NCBI GenBank assembly: GCA_030068145.1
Contig: JAPJBO010001108.1
Span: forward strand, 1 to 64,000
Length of the DNA: 64,000 nt
Direction: 5' to 3'
From: Diplonema papillatum
Lineage: Eukaryota > Euglenozoa > Diplonemea > Diplonemida > Diplonemidae
Both the position numbers and the translations under genes were made by a program. The notes under the pieces were generated by a model. It made no database searches, was not told where the DNA came from, and saw nothing but the letters and a program-made list of their open reading frames with translations. This document shows positions 30,510 through 38,880 of the stretch, piece by piece. Position 1 is the stretch's first letter, and each line of letters begins with the position of its first letter.

Positions 30510-31262
30510 AGTAACTGTTGTTGTCGACAACGAAAAGCAAAAGAATAGGCCAAAACTACGCATTTCTTTTGTGTTTTTGTGTTGAATTCCTCTTTTTATT
30601 GCGAGCACGTGTGCGGGGAAAGACTGCGACACGGGAGCCAAGCTTCCCGTGTCGCGATTGTCACCAGCACCCGTGGGCGTCCCTACCATCGTCATCCGCG
30701 TTACCATGATCACCCACTGGGCATTCGACGGGCATGGGCTTTCGCTTTCTTCTTGCAACTCTGCGGTACCGAAACGTCCAGAAAGTCCATGGCAAGGGAA
30801 GAAACCTCAGAATACCGTCACTAGAAGGCATGAAGGGACACTGAAAGTAAGCGTTGTTGTCAACAACGAAAAGCAAAAGAAGAAGCCAAAACTACGCATT
30901 TCTTTTGTATTGAATTCCTCTTCTACCTCGTATTGCGAGCACTAGTGGAAAGTGTGCGGGAGCCAAGCTTTCCGTGCTCGCCGGTACTGCAGAGCTACGG
31001 CGCGATCGTCACCAGCAGCAAGAACACCATCGGCGAAGCGCCGGAGCCTGGTCGACACGCGGCTGCTCAACCCGCTGCAGCAGCCCCGCAAGTTTAACTC
31101 CGTGTGGACGCAGGCGGTCATCTCCCTCGACTGCTTCACGGACGACATCGAGACGTCGGTTCCTAAAACCGGTCGTCGGCCCCCTCGGGGCCGCTCCCTA
31201 CCATCGTCATCCGCGTTACCTGAGCACCCACTGGGCATTCGACAGGCATGGACTTCTGCTTC
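30510..31262 (+). repeat. Tandem degenerate copies of GT31 exon 2 region
   Basis: Host sequence resumes at 30510 after element K, and the exon 2 3' region is then repeated: 30669-30845 copies about 27990-28187 (GTGGGCGTCCCTACCATCGT), and 30985-31262 copies about 27780-28070 (AGCAGCAAGAACACC, GACGACATCGAGACGTCGG) with deletions. Linking sequence with GAATTCCTCTT and ATTGCGAGCAC occurs twice (30585-30605, 30912-30942). Frameshifts and stops make these pseudo-exons. Confidence 0.85.
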
Positions 31263-31860
31263 CTTCAACAAAACTTGTAAGACGCGGGGAGCCCAAGAAC
31301 ACTCCCTAACCTGGTGGGATCTTGGTGTCGGTCACAAATTGTTTCGAACCTGACTTGCCAAAGCAAGCAAGTAAAGTGCATGCATGCCCCCCCCCAAAAC
31401 CCACCCAGTACGTATTAGCTTTAAAGAAACCCATTCGACGAAGGTCACCCCGGAGACTCTAAAATCCCGGATTCTCAAGCGAACTATAACTCTAAAACTA
31501 CGCACTTCTTTCGTCTTTTATATCAATATAGCGAGAGTAAGACAACTCCATGGCACCGTAACGTCCAGAAAATCCGTGGCAAATAAAGGAAACTCGAAAT
31601 ACCGCCCGTAAGAGGCTCATGTGCCAATGCGGTAGCAGTCAGGGCCAGTGCAGTCACCGGCCGGTCGAATTGACAAAAAAAAATATTGCTCTCGGATTGA
31701 CATTCGACCGGTCAAGGCGGTCGAATGTGGACACTGGTCGAATTCGACCAGCGCCCGTGTTGATTCGACCCATAGGATAATACAGGGGGTCTTTTGCGCA
31801 CCTCAAATGCGCAAAAAAAAAAAGAGAAAAAGTCCTTAGAGGACTAACACAATTCGTTTA
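31263..31860. other. Intronic spacer with family M copy
   Basis: 31398-31505 is a good family M copy (CAGTACGTATTAGCTT, GAAGGTCACCCCGGAGACTC), followed to about 31610 by sequence resembling the exon 2 downstream region (AACGTCCAGAAAATCCGTGG). 31660-31765 holds inverted GACCGGTCGAATT-like pieces. No gene is seen. Confidence 0.45.
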
Positions 31861-34800
31861 CCGTAAGCGGGTTTAATATGAAACGTGTATAGTACGAAAC
31901 GGTTTTAATACGAAACGTGTTAATTAAGAACCACCCCGGACCTGAAGCTATGAAACATTAACACGTTTCGTATTAAAAACTGCACTTCCATAGGGGTTTT
32001 GAAGGGGTTTGTACTTAGAGTAAACTGGGGCTCGACAATAAAAAAAAGGATGCAGGAAAATTGACAGAAAATTTGAACCAGTCAAAAAAATGCACCGATT
32101 TCTTCGCCCGCGTCAGCCCTTCACCCCATGCGAAGCAGATTCGACAATCTTTGCCCGCTCAGCACAACAGGTAGCAGGTGATGCGGTTGCAAAGGAAGTC
32201 GCGAAGGAGTTGCCGACAAAGAAAACAACGAGAGCGACGTGGAACGCTGACGAGAAAGAACGCATTGCTGAGATTGTTGCAGAAAAGGGGGTGCGAGACA
32301 CTGTCAAGTGGTGGAACAGTCCTCTCCAAGGACATACGAAACAGCTCAACCAAACCATGGCGTCTCGAGCCTTTTCCGAATACAAAGAAGCAATACAAGA
32401 GCGCGTAGCAAAGCGGAAGATGGGGCTGCATGTTGAGGAAAGCGAGAGCCATTTCCGGGAAGTCAAACGAGGGAGGAAGTGCACACTGTCACCCACAGAA
32501 GAAAACAAGGTGCTCAGCATCATCCGCTCTGCTAGGTCATCAGGTGGCGCTGTGACGGCACAAACCGTGTCAGCAACAGCTAGAGGCATGGTGAAAGCTA
32601 GTGATGAAAGCGAGCGCATTCACGACGCCACCACGCTGAACAAGGAGTGGGCGCGTGCATGGATGCGACGGTTGGGCTGGTCCATGAGAGCTGCAACAAC
32701 AGCAGTGGCCACCACAACGCGACCCTTCCTGGAAGCTCGTGCAGAATTCGTTGCAGAAGTACAGAGTGCAAGGAAGCTCCACGACATCCCCTTAGAAAGG
32801 GTAGTAAACGCCGACCACACACTGTTGCAACTCCTGCCAGCACCCAAGAAGACCTACGCGCCGGTGGGCAGCAAGCGAGTGGCCCTAACAAACCTGAACG
32901 ACAAACGGTCGATCACAGGTCTGTTTGCGGCCTTTGCAACAGGGGAGCTGCTACCCCCGCAGTTGATCTACGGCGGGAAAACCAGCAGGGTTCTTCCACC
33001 GGAGGCAAAAAGACCAGACGGGTGGTCTTTTGTCGCCAATCCTAACAGATGGGCAAACGAACAAACCACGAAGGTGTGGGTAAATGACGTGCTGCTGCCG
33101 GCGATGAACACACGGAGAGGAGAGACAGAGTGGGGCCTCCTTATCCTCGATCGTTTCTCTGCCCAGCACACACAAAGTATCAAGGAACTACTTGTGCACA
33201 ATCGCATCGCAACAGTCTGCATTCCGGCTGGCTGGACAGGAAGGTTGCAGCCGTTGGATGTTGGTCTAAACGGTGTTCTGAAGCGGAGCTTGCGGGACGA
33301 GTACTCAACTTGGTACAGCGACAGTGTGCTCAAGTTGATGAAACAAGCAAATGCAAAGAACGCGAAGAACCTGATGAAGAACAAAAAATACAAGAAAGAC
33401 AAGAAGCATAAGAAGGCTACAAAAGACGTGGAGAGTGTTAACGACGGTGACGCTGCTGAGGACATCCAACGTCTTCAAAGTGTATCCGTTGTCCCCACAC
33501 CCGTGCTCTTTCGTGAAGTCGCGCACTCAAAGACGAAGCACAGTGTCATCCTCTACGACAGTCTCGGGGAGCGTAGCAGTATGACGGTCTCGTTGTCCGA
33601 AGCAGCAGGGGCAGCTGGCGACCTGCACTTCGCTCCGGAATGGTGGAGACAGCAAGAGGCGCACGCTTGTGGGTGGTTCGCCTATCAAAGCATCTGGCTG
33701 GCTGCCAGCGGAAAGTGCGTTCAGGAGGCCAGCGATAAACCAACGCATGAAACAGCTAAGCAACTGCTCAGCAAGTGCACAGAAGCCGATCTCGCTGCAT
33801 TAAGCGACACCAACGTCACAAGGACTCGTGCGACAATTGTAGAATTGATAGCCGAATTTGCGAAGACCCCCGCGTCGTCTGAATTTGAAGAAAAACATCA
33901 TCTTGATGTATTAGTCGCGCTCGTTCTCAATGAAGTAGTGCTGCGTCTATTTGGGGTGAAAGTGCGCTTGCACGAAACGTGCACCTTCTCTGCTGCTGAA
34001 CACTTGAAGTCCGGGTGCCGGCAAAGCTCACTGGTTGTCTTGTTCGACGGGGCTCATTTTGCTTCCCTTGTCACCGTGTCTGCTGAAGAACACACGTCTG
34101 TTGTGGAAGGTGAGATGCTGAAGATGATGGCGCGTCTCGACCTCCGCGCAAAATCTCTGCGTAGACGACATCTGAAGTGGCTAAAGACGGCGTTGTCGAA
34201 AGTGAAACCCGAGAGCATCCGGGCGAGTTTCGTGGTGACCGGGTTGAGTGACGCAAATTTACTGGAAGAGAAAGTTTCCGATCCAACAGGAGATGGAGCC
34301 GACCAAGGTTTCGTTGAAGACAGCCCCCAGGCCACCGGTTGCGGGGACAACGTTCTCGCCGAACTCCTTCGCAATTTCAATGAATGTCTCGTACTGAGTG
34401 AATGCGCAGATTGCATCAACGATTCTGACTTCGCTGATTTTGACCAAGAGCTTGAAGAACTGGCAAACGATGAATGCGTTGCTGTGGAGGTGGATGCGGT
34501 TCATGCTAGTCTTGGGGCTGGCGAGCACGAGAAGAAGCTGGATGGCAATCACCTGGAGAGGCTTTACTCCTTCTTTAAGGACAACTCCGCCTTTGCTTGC
34601 GCTGCCCTTCCATACGACCGGCTTACCCTGTCATCACTGACGCGTGCCCGCCTAATGAACACCTTCGTAAACACTAGCGTGTCAGGAACTCGTGGTTGGC
34701 ACTGGATGCTTGTAACAACCGACCGGTCGCTCCGAAGATGCGTTGTATCTTGCTCGCTTTCTGACTTTTGCGGAAGCAAGATAGTCAGCCACCTTGCAAC

Positions 34801-35226
34801 GGTCTTTTCCGCCGACACCGACTCTTGGTTCATTGAGACGGACGCTCGAGGATGTCAACAAGACGATTGGAGCTGCGGTTACCATTCCTTGTTTGCGGCG
34901 CTGCAGTTCACAGACTGCATCCCAGAGCCGTTGGTGATCCCGCCCACGCCTGTCGTCTTCATTCACAAGTGCCAGAACGCTCTGCAATTGCTGTCATCGT
35001 GATGTCTTGTCGCTAATACTCTGACCGCGGTACGTTTTTCCTGCTCAAAGGCTCGATACACCAAAGGTTGTCGGGAACCAAAATGGGGGATCATCATGGG
35101 GTTTTCAAATTTCACTAAGTACGTCAGACCCCTTGTTTTTAGTACGAAACGTGGTAATTAAGAAACACTTTGGCCAAAAAAGTAGCTAAGAAACATTTAC
35201 ACGTTTCGTATTAAACCCGCTTACGG
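31861..35226 (+). mobile_element. TA-flanked DNA transposon encoding transposase-peptidase fusion
   Basis: The element has 29-bp terminal inverted repeats with one mismatch (CCGTAAGCGGGTTTAATA start), flanked by TA at 31859-31860 and 35227-35228, the signature of the Tc1/mariner/pogo superfamily. Subterminal copies of ACGAAACG and GTTTCGTATTA occur three times at the left and twice at the right and are candidate transposase-binding sites. It carries one uninterrupted 970-codon gene with all three catalytic Asp, so it may be recently active. It lies in the large GT31 intron. TCCTTAGAGG occurs just outside both ends. Confidence 0.92.
32090..35002 (+). CDS. pogo/Tigger-like DDD transposase fused to cysteine-peptidase-like modules
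   Basis: The 970-residue protein starts at ATG 32090. N-terminal: two helix-turn-helix-like stretches (about 48-105 and 130-215, the latter CENP-B-like, WARAWMRRLGWSMR). Centre: DDE_1-type catalytic core with Asp242 (VVNADHTLLQLLP), Asp354 (LLILDRFSAQHT) and Asp390 (LQPLDVGLN), a DD35D spacing. Residues about 414-448 are Lys-rich, a likely nuclear signal. C-terminal half: a first module with Cys527 (WRQQEAHACGWFAYQS) and His656 (FDGAHFASLV), in OTU/papain-like order; and a second with His871 (GWHWMLVTTD) and QQ-x4-Cys929 (GCQQDDWSCGYHSL), the order and Gln spacing of Ulp1-type C48 SUMO peptidases. Transposase assignment is strong; peptidase assignments rest on motifs only. The fusion would let the transposase act on ubiquitin or SUMO conjugates, but that is inference. 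Confidence 0.85.
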   Translation: MHRFLRPRQPFTPCEADSTIFARSAQQVAGDAVAKEVAKELPTKKTTRATWNADEKERIAEIVAEKGVRDTVKWWNSPLQGHTKQLNQTMASRAFSEYKEAIQERVAKRKMGLHVEESESHFREVKRGRKCTLSPTEENKVLSIIRSARSSGGAVTAQTVSATARGMVKASDESERIHDATTLNKEWARAWMRRLGWSMRAATTAVATTTRPFLEARAEFVAEVQSARKLHDIPLERVVNADHTLLQLLPAPKKTYAPVGSKRVALTNLNDKRSITGLFAAFATGELLPPQLIYGGKTSRVLPPEAKRPDGWSFVANPNRWANEQTTKVWVNDVLLPAMNTRRGETEWGLLILDRFSAQHTQSIKELLVHNRIATVCIPAGWTGRLQPLDVGLNGVLKRSLRDEYSTWYSDSVLKLMKQANAKNAKNLMKNKKYKKDKKHKKATKDVESVNDGDAAEDIQRLQSVSVVPTPVLFREVAHSKTKHSVILYDSLGERSSMTVSLSEAAGAAGDLHFAPEWWRQQEAHACGWFAYQSIWLAASGKCVQEASDKPTHETAKQLLSKCTEADLAALSDTNVTRTRATIVELIAEFAKTPASSEFEEKHHLDVLVALVLNEVVLRLFGVKVRLHETCTFSAAEHLKSGCRQSSLVVLFDGAHFASLVTVSAEEHTSVVEGEMLKMMARLDLRAKSLRRRHLKWLKTALSKVKPESIRASFVVTGLSDANLLEEKVSDPTGDGADQGFVEDSPQATGCGDNVLAELLRNFNECLVLSECADCINDSDFADFDQELEELANDECVAVEVDAVHASLGAGEHEKKLDGNHLERLYSFFKDNSAFACAALPYDRLTLSSLTRARLMNTFVNTSVSGTRGWHWMLVTTDRSLRRCVVSCSLSDFCGSKIVSHLATVFSADTDSWFIETDARGCQQDDWSCGYHSLFAALQFTDCIPEPLVIPPTPVVFIHKCQNALQLLSS

Positions 35227-35228
35227 TA

Positions 35229-35288
35229 TTTCCTTAGAGGTACCAAACAATTTGTTTATTTCCTTAGAGGTACCAAACAATTTTTTTT
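35229..35288 (+). repeat. Two direct repeats of TTTCCTTAGAGGTACCAAAC
   Basis: The 30-bp unit TTTCCTTAGAGGTACCAAAC plus AATTTGTTTA is tandemly doubled between the DNA transposon and the retroelement. TTTCCTTAGAGG also follows the right end of the retroelement at about 38806, so the two sites bracket it. Confidence 0.75.
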
Positions 35289-35424
35289 GTCGTATACGAT
35301 CGCAGATCTTAGAAGATTAATATATCCGACGAATACCTAACACTCGTTACAGGTTAAATAACCCCGTCGCTATCCCGAAAACATCGTAACTTCACCCCTC
35401 GCTTGCCCACCCACCCTTGCCCCC
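35289..35424 (+). repeat. Split direct repeat A1
   Basis: 136 bp from GTCGTATACGATCGCAG to CCACCCTTGCCCCC, matching A2 at 38513-38648 with about one difference near the start (CGATC/AGATC). Confidence 0.9.
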
Positions 35425-35435
35425 GCTTGGAAAAC

Positions 35436-35869
35436 ATGCAAAAGACAGTGACGGAAGAATACCTGTCCAGCCTGAAGCTGGTAGAGCTGCGAGCGGTCGC
35501 CGCGGAGCTCGGCGTCGAGGTCAGGGGCCTGCGGTCCAAGGCGGAAGTCATGCTATACAGAACACCGTCGCCGGCCTCATCCGGGACGCCATCACACGGA
35601 GGTGGAACCCGAGGGCGCTGGCGGCGGCTGAGCAGCGCCAGAAGTGGGCCGACTTTCCGTCGGAGATTGTCGAGCTCAGGGAGGAGTACGACAAGGAGGT
35701 CAAAAAGACGAAACCCCGCTTCCGGTCCAGGGGCCCCGAGTCTCGTGTACGGCAGGGCGGCAAGGGGTACCGCGGGAGCAGCGCCCACCGAGACGTTCCT
35801 TTTCGAGGTGACAGCCGAAAAGGCGGAAAGAAAGGGGGGTGGCCCTCCGGTAAGGGAAATCGGTGGTGA
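35436..35869 (+). pseudogene. gag-like N-terminal ORF with SAP-like motif (frameshifted)
   Basis: From ATG 35436 the product has a SAP-like helix pair (EYLSSLKLVELRAVAAELGV, then RSKAEV), a DNA/RNA-binding motif. Coding character then moves to another frame (RDAITRRWNPRALAAAEQRQ, then FPSEIVELREEYDKEVKKTK) and ends in a Gly/Arg/Lys-rich tract before TGA near 35869. The frame switch around 35570 indicates a frameshift, or programmed shifting. The position suits a gag-like protein; no zinc knuckle is visible. Confidence 0.5.
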
Positions 35870-36022
35870 AGGTTACCCCTTCGCAAGCGACGTCCCGCTG
35901 CGTCCCCGAAGCCGCAGCGCCCCACGTCCGGGACGGCCGCTGAGAAGGTTTGGAGACGTGACGCGGGAGCGAATCACCGACGCCCTCCACCGCATCTACA
36001 GCGCGTCGTACGCGGAAGCGAC

Positions 36023-36757
36023 GTGAGAAACATGCGGTACTCGGCCTCCAAGTGGGCCAGGTTCGTTGCGCAGGCCCACCTGCAGAGTCACCCGCACGCG
36101 GATCAGCTCCTGGCGTTCATCGGGTGGTGCCACGCCGAGGGGCTGAAGCCCTCGTCGATCCTCACGGAAGTGGCCAACGTGCGGGCGACTCTTCGGCTGG
36201 AAGGAGTTGTGCTCAACGACCACCGCCTCACGATGGCTTTGAGGGGTCTCGCCAAGCTCAAAACCGGAGAGGTGCGGCAAGCGAGGCCGATATCGAAGGA
36301 GACGATGTATCGGACGGTGGACGTGCTGACGACGGTCGACCCCCAGGCCGCTGTGGTTCTCGCGGTCGCGTGGCTGACGGCGTCGAGAGTGGGAGATGTG
36401 AGGAGACAGCGCGTAGGCTCGATGTCGTGCACAGCGGAAGGCGTTCTCGAGGTCAAATGGACCGACAGGAAAGACTGGCGAAACGTCGGTATCGTGACGC
36501 AAGTCTGGACGGGGAGGCTGCAGCCGCTCATAGCTTCCTACCTATTTCGAAGGCCGACGGACGAGTCCCTAGGCGTGTCAGGACGACTGCCCAGTACGCG
36601 GCACTTCTGCCGCGGGGCCACACGGCGCACTCCATCCGGAGGGGAGCCGCACGACACGCCCTCACGGCCGCCGACCCCGAGTCGGTCCGGACCCTGACCC
36701 TCCACGCGACCCTGATGGGCCTGATCCGCTACGCCCCCAACTGCCACGTCCGAACGC
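36023..36757 (+). pseudogene. Tyrosine recombinase, frameshifted
   Basis: The first frame gives a core-binding region (SASKWARFVAQAHLQSHP, then DQLLAFIGWCHAEGLKPSS) and the catalytic Arg in WLTASRVGDVRR. At about 36545 the coding frame shifts; the continuation has the HxxR box GHTAHSIRRGAARHAL, and then LTLHATLMGLIRY, where the His and Tyr stand in the usual positions. All catalytic residues (R, HxxR, H, Y) are therefore present but split over two frames. It would cut and rejoin a circular DNA intermediate during integration. Confidence 0.8.
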
Positions 36758-36837
36758 AACTCCTTCTTCTCGATGACACTGCCGTGAAGCCGTCGCTGAG
36801 CAATGCCGTCTTGCTCTGGGATTTGAACGCGAGGAAG

Positions 36838-37640
36838 AGCACGACACACGTGCCTGCGCCACCGACGGCGAGGATCTCCCAAGCGCCACCGCCGCTGTTG
36901 GACTTTTTGCGCGCAGACGAGATAGCGAGAAGCGCTGGCGGTCACGCGTGGTTGGAGGCCTCCAGATGGATTCGTGACCCCGGGGTTTTCTACGCCAACT
37001 ACGACTGTTTCGAAGGGCGGCGGCTGCTGGAGCCGCTCTCGAGGCTTCACCCCAGCCATGCAGCAGATGTGGCTACGTCTACGATCACGGGCCGTGTTCC
37101 GAGGAATGCCCCCATCGTTGAGATGCGGGTTTTTACGGTCGCACTGATATGCTGGCCGAAGGCGCTGAACGAGCACCCGACCCGCGATCCGAGCCCCGCG
37201 ACGATTTTGCCCTCGCGAGAGGAGGTATGGGAGACGATACGCCCGTCCACCATGGGCATCGAAGTTGACGCTGTGAGCTTCTTCCACGCGTTTCCGATGC
37301 ACCCCTCGATATCGATGGCTTTTGGCATGCGGCTTCCAAGGCACGGAAAACGGGTACTGAAGGTGATGCCCATGGGCTGGGACAAATCGATGGGAGTTGC
37401 GACGACTCTGGCCGATCTGCTGGCGCAGGCGGTCAAGCAGAGGTGCCCGGCGGGACGCGTTACACCCTGGGTCGACAATTTCTTCCTGTCGGCTCCGGAT
37501 TCCCGCACGATGCGGTCCACTTGGGAGGCGTGGAAGGAAGCATCGGGTTACATCGGTCTGAAGACGAAAGACGAGAAGTACACCCCGCGATCGCGCGTGA
37601 CGTGGCTGGGACTAGACGTCAAACCTTGCAGAAAATCTTG
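36838..37640 (+). pseudogene. Reverse transcriptase, WVDN active-site variant
   Basis: The same frame as the recombinase C-terminus continues through an RT with the DIRS-type motifs IEVDAVSFFHAFPMHP (first catalytic Asp at 37267-37269), PMGWDKSMGVATTL and PWVDNFFLSA. At the normally (Y/F/L/V)xDD position the second Asp is Asn (codons at 37471-37476), which would impair or alter polymerase activity unless compensated. WLGLDVK marks the connection end; the frame then shifts and thumb sequence continues near 37700 (YRILGSVNFYMYFLGVDAWD). Confidence 0.8.
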
Positions 37641-37949
37641 TTCGGGCGCCCCCGAAGGTAGTCGGCGCACTCGGCGACGCGGTTTCAGAGGCAGAACGCA
37701 TGTGCACGTACCGAGGAGCCTACCGGATCTTGGGGTCCGTGAATTTTTACATGTACTTCCTGGGGGTTGACGCCTGGGACTTCCCAACCCTCTCGCGTTT
37801 TCAATCGCGTTTCGGCAGGCTTCTAGCCGAACAACCAGCACTCTGGGACACAGTTTGCCTTCTTTGGCCCTCGTTCTTGTCCGCGCTTCGAGCCGTCACG
37901 CAAAGAATGCCGGTGGCAATCTGTACAGAAAAAGGCGGGAGGGCCCACG

Positions 37950-38313
37950 TACCTTCTCTACACGGACGCTTCCCTGTCCGGCTGGGGCATCCTCGCCTCG
38001 GGGTTCTTTGCCGAAGGGGGATCCTGGAGCACCTCCCAGTCGAAGGAGCCAATTCACAGGCTGGAGGCCCGTGCGCTGTTGAAGGATCTCCCCACTGCTC
38101 CCAAGGGGGGCCACCATCAGGGCGATGGCAGGTAACACCGTGTGTGTTCACTCCGTAGCCCGGGGGTGGTGCCGCGATTTTCTCACGGCTGAAGTGCTGA
38201 GAGCAGCGAAACAGACAGCCGGCCATAGAGGGCAGCGTCTAGAGCTGAGATATGTGTCCACGCTGGAACAGCTCGCTGACCCTCTCTCGCGCGGGAAGCC
38301 CGCGCGCCTTTGA
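37950..38313 (+). pseudogene. RNase H remnant
   Basis: The frame with LLYTDASLSGWGILASGFF and IHRLEARALLKDLP contains the RNase H Asp and Glu, but stops at TAA about 38132. Another frame (38125-38313) supplies the tail ELRYVSTLEQLADPLSRG, which corresponds to the N/ADPLSRG end typical of DIRS and Ty3-like RNase H. The middle portion is missing or scrambled, so the domain is broken. Confidence 0.75.
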
Positions 38314-38390
38314 ATGCAAGAGCCCAGGACACAGCTTTATTTTTACGTTCTTCAATCACCAAGTACTGCAGCGACTCCGCGCATAAGAAG

Positions 38391-38512
38391 ACGATCGTGA
38401 CAAACACACCGAATCACACTTTCGATTTATGCATCATCCGCGACGGTGAAGACGAAGCAGCAGACGAAGCAGCAGACGGAGCCAGTATACGCAGTAGGAG
38501 GAGGATGTATTA
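38391..38512 (+). repeat. Split direct repeat B1
   Basis: From ACGATCGTGACAAACACACC to GGAGGAGGATGTATTA; it matches B2 (38681-38804) apart from a 12-bp GCAGCAGACGAA duplication and the lack of a 14-bp segment. Confidence 0.85.
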
Positions 38513-38648
38513 GTCGTATAAGATCGCAGATCTTAGAAGATTAATATATCCGACGAATACCTAACACTCGTTACAGGTTAAATAACCCCGTCGCTATCCC
38601 GAAAACATCGTAACTTCACCCCTCGCTTGCCCACCCACCCTTGCCCCC
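38513..38648 (+). repeat. Split direct repeat A2
   Basis: Near-identical partner of A1, at an offset of 3224 bases. Confidence 0.9.
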
Positions 38649-38680
38649 TTTTTTCTGAAGCCGTGTCCTGAGGCGTCACG

Positions 38681-38804
38681 ACGATTGTGACAACCACACC
38701 GAATCACTGCCTGACCTTTCTACTTTCGATTTATGCATCATCCGCGACGGTGAAGACGAAGCAGCAGACGGAGCCAGTATACGCAGTAGGAGGAGGATGT
38801 ATTA
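38681..38804 (+). repeat. Split direct repeat B2
   Basis: Partner of B1; it forms the right end of the retroelement before TTTCCTTAGAGG. Confidence 0.85.
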
Positions 38805-38880
38805 ATTTCCTTAGAGGTAGGGGTAGAGGATTTTTACTATAGCGGACTTTTTTCCCACGGGGGGGGGGGGGGGGGGGGTA

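Larger units (their letters stand above)
35289..38804 (+). mobile_element. Tyrosine-recombinase retrotransposon with split direct repeats
   Basis: Terminal layout: A1 (35289-35424), coding region, B1 (38391-38512), A2 (38513-38648), B2 (38681-38804), where A1/A2 and B1/B2 are near-identical pairs. This A1-ORFs-B1-A2-B2 arrangement is the split-direct-repeat structure of Ngaro/PAT/VIPER-type DIRS-order elements, which integrate by a tyrosine recombinase. The coding region holds a SAP/gag-like start, tyrosine recombinase, reverse transcriptase and RNase H, with several frameshifts. No target duplication is expected and none is evident. The recombinase lies upstream of RT, unlike the canonical order. 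Confidence 0.88.

Noticed and set aside
35289..38648. Ordinary LTR retrotransposon
   Set aside because: The 136-bp repeats are not terminal on the right (B2 follows A2), and a tyrosine recombinase, not a DDE integrase, is encoded.
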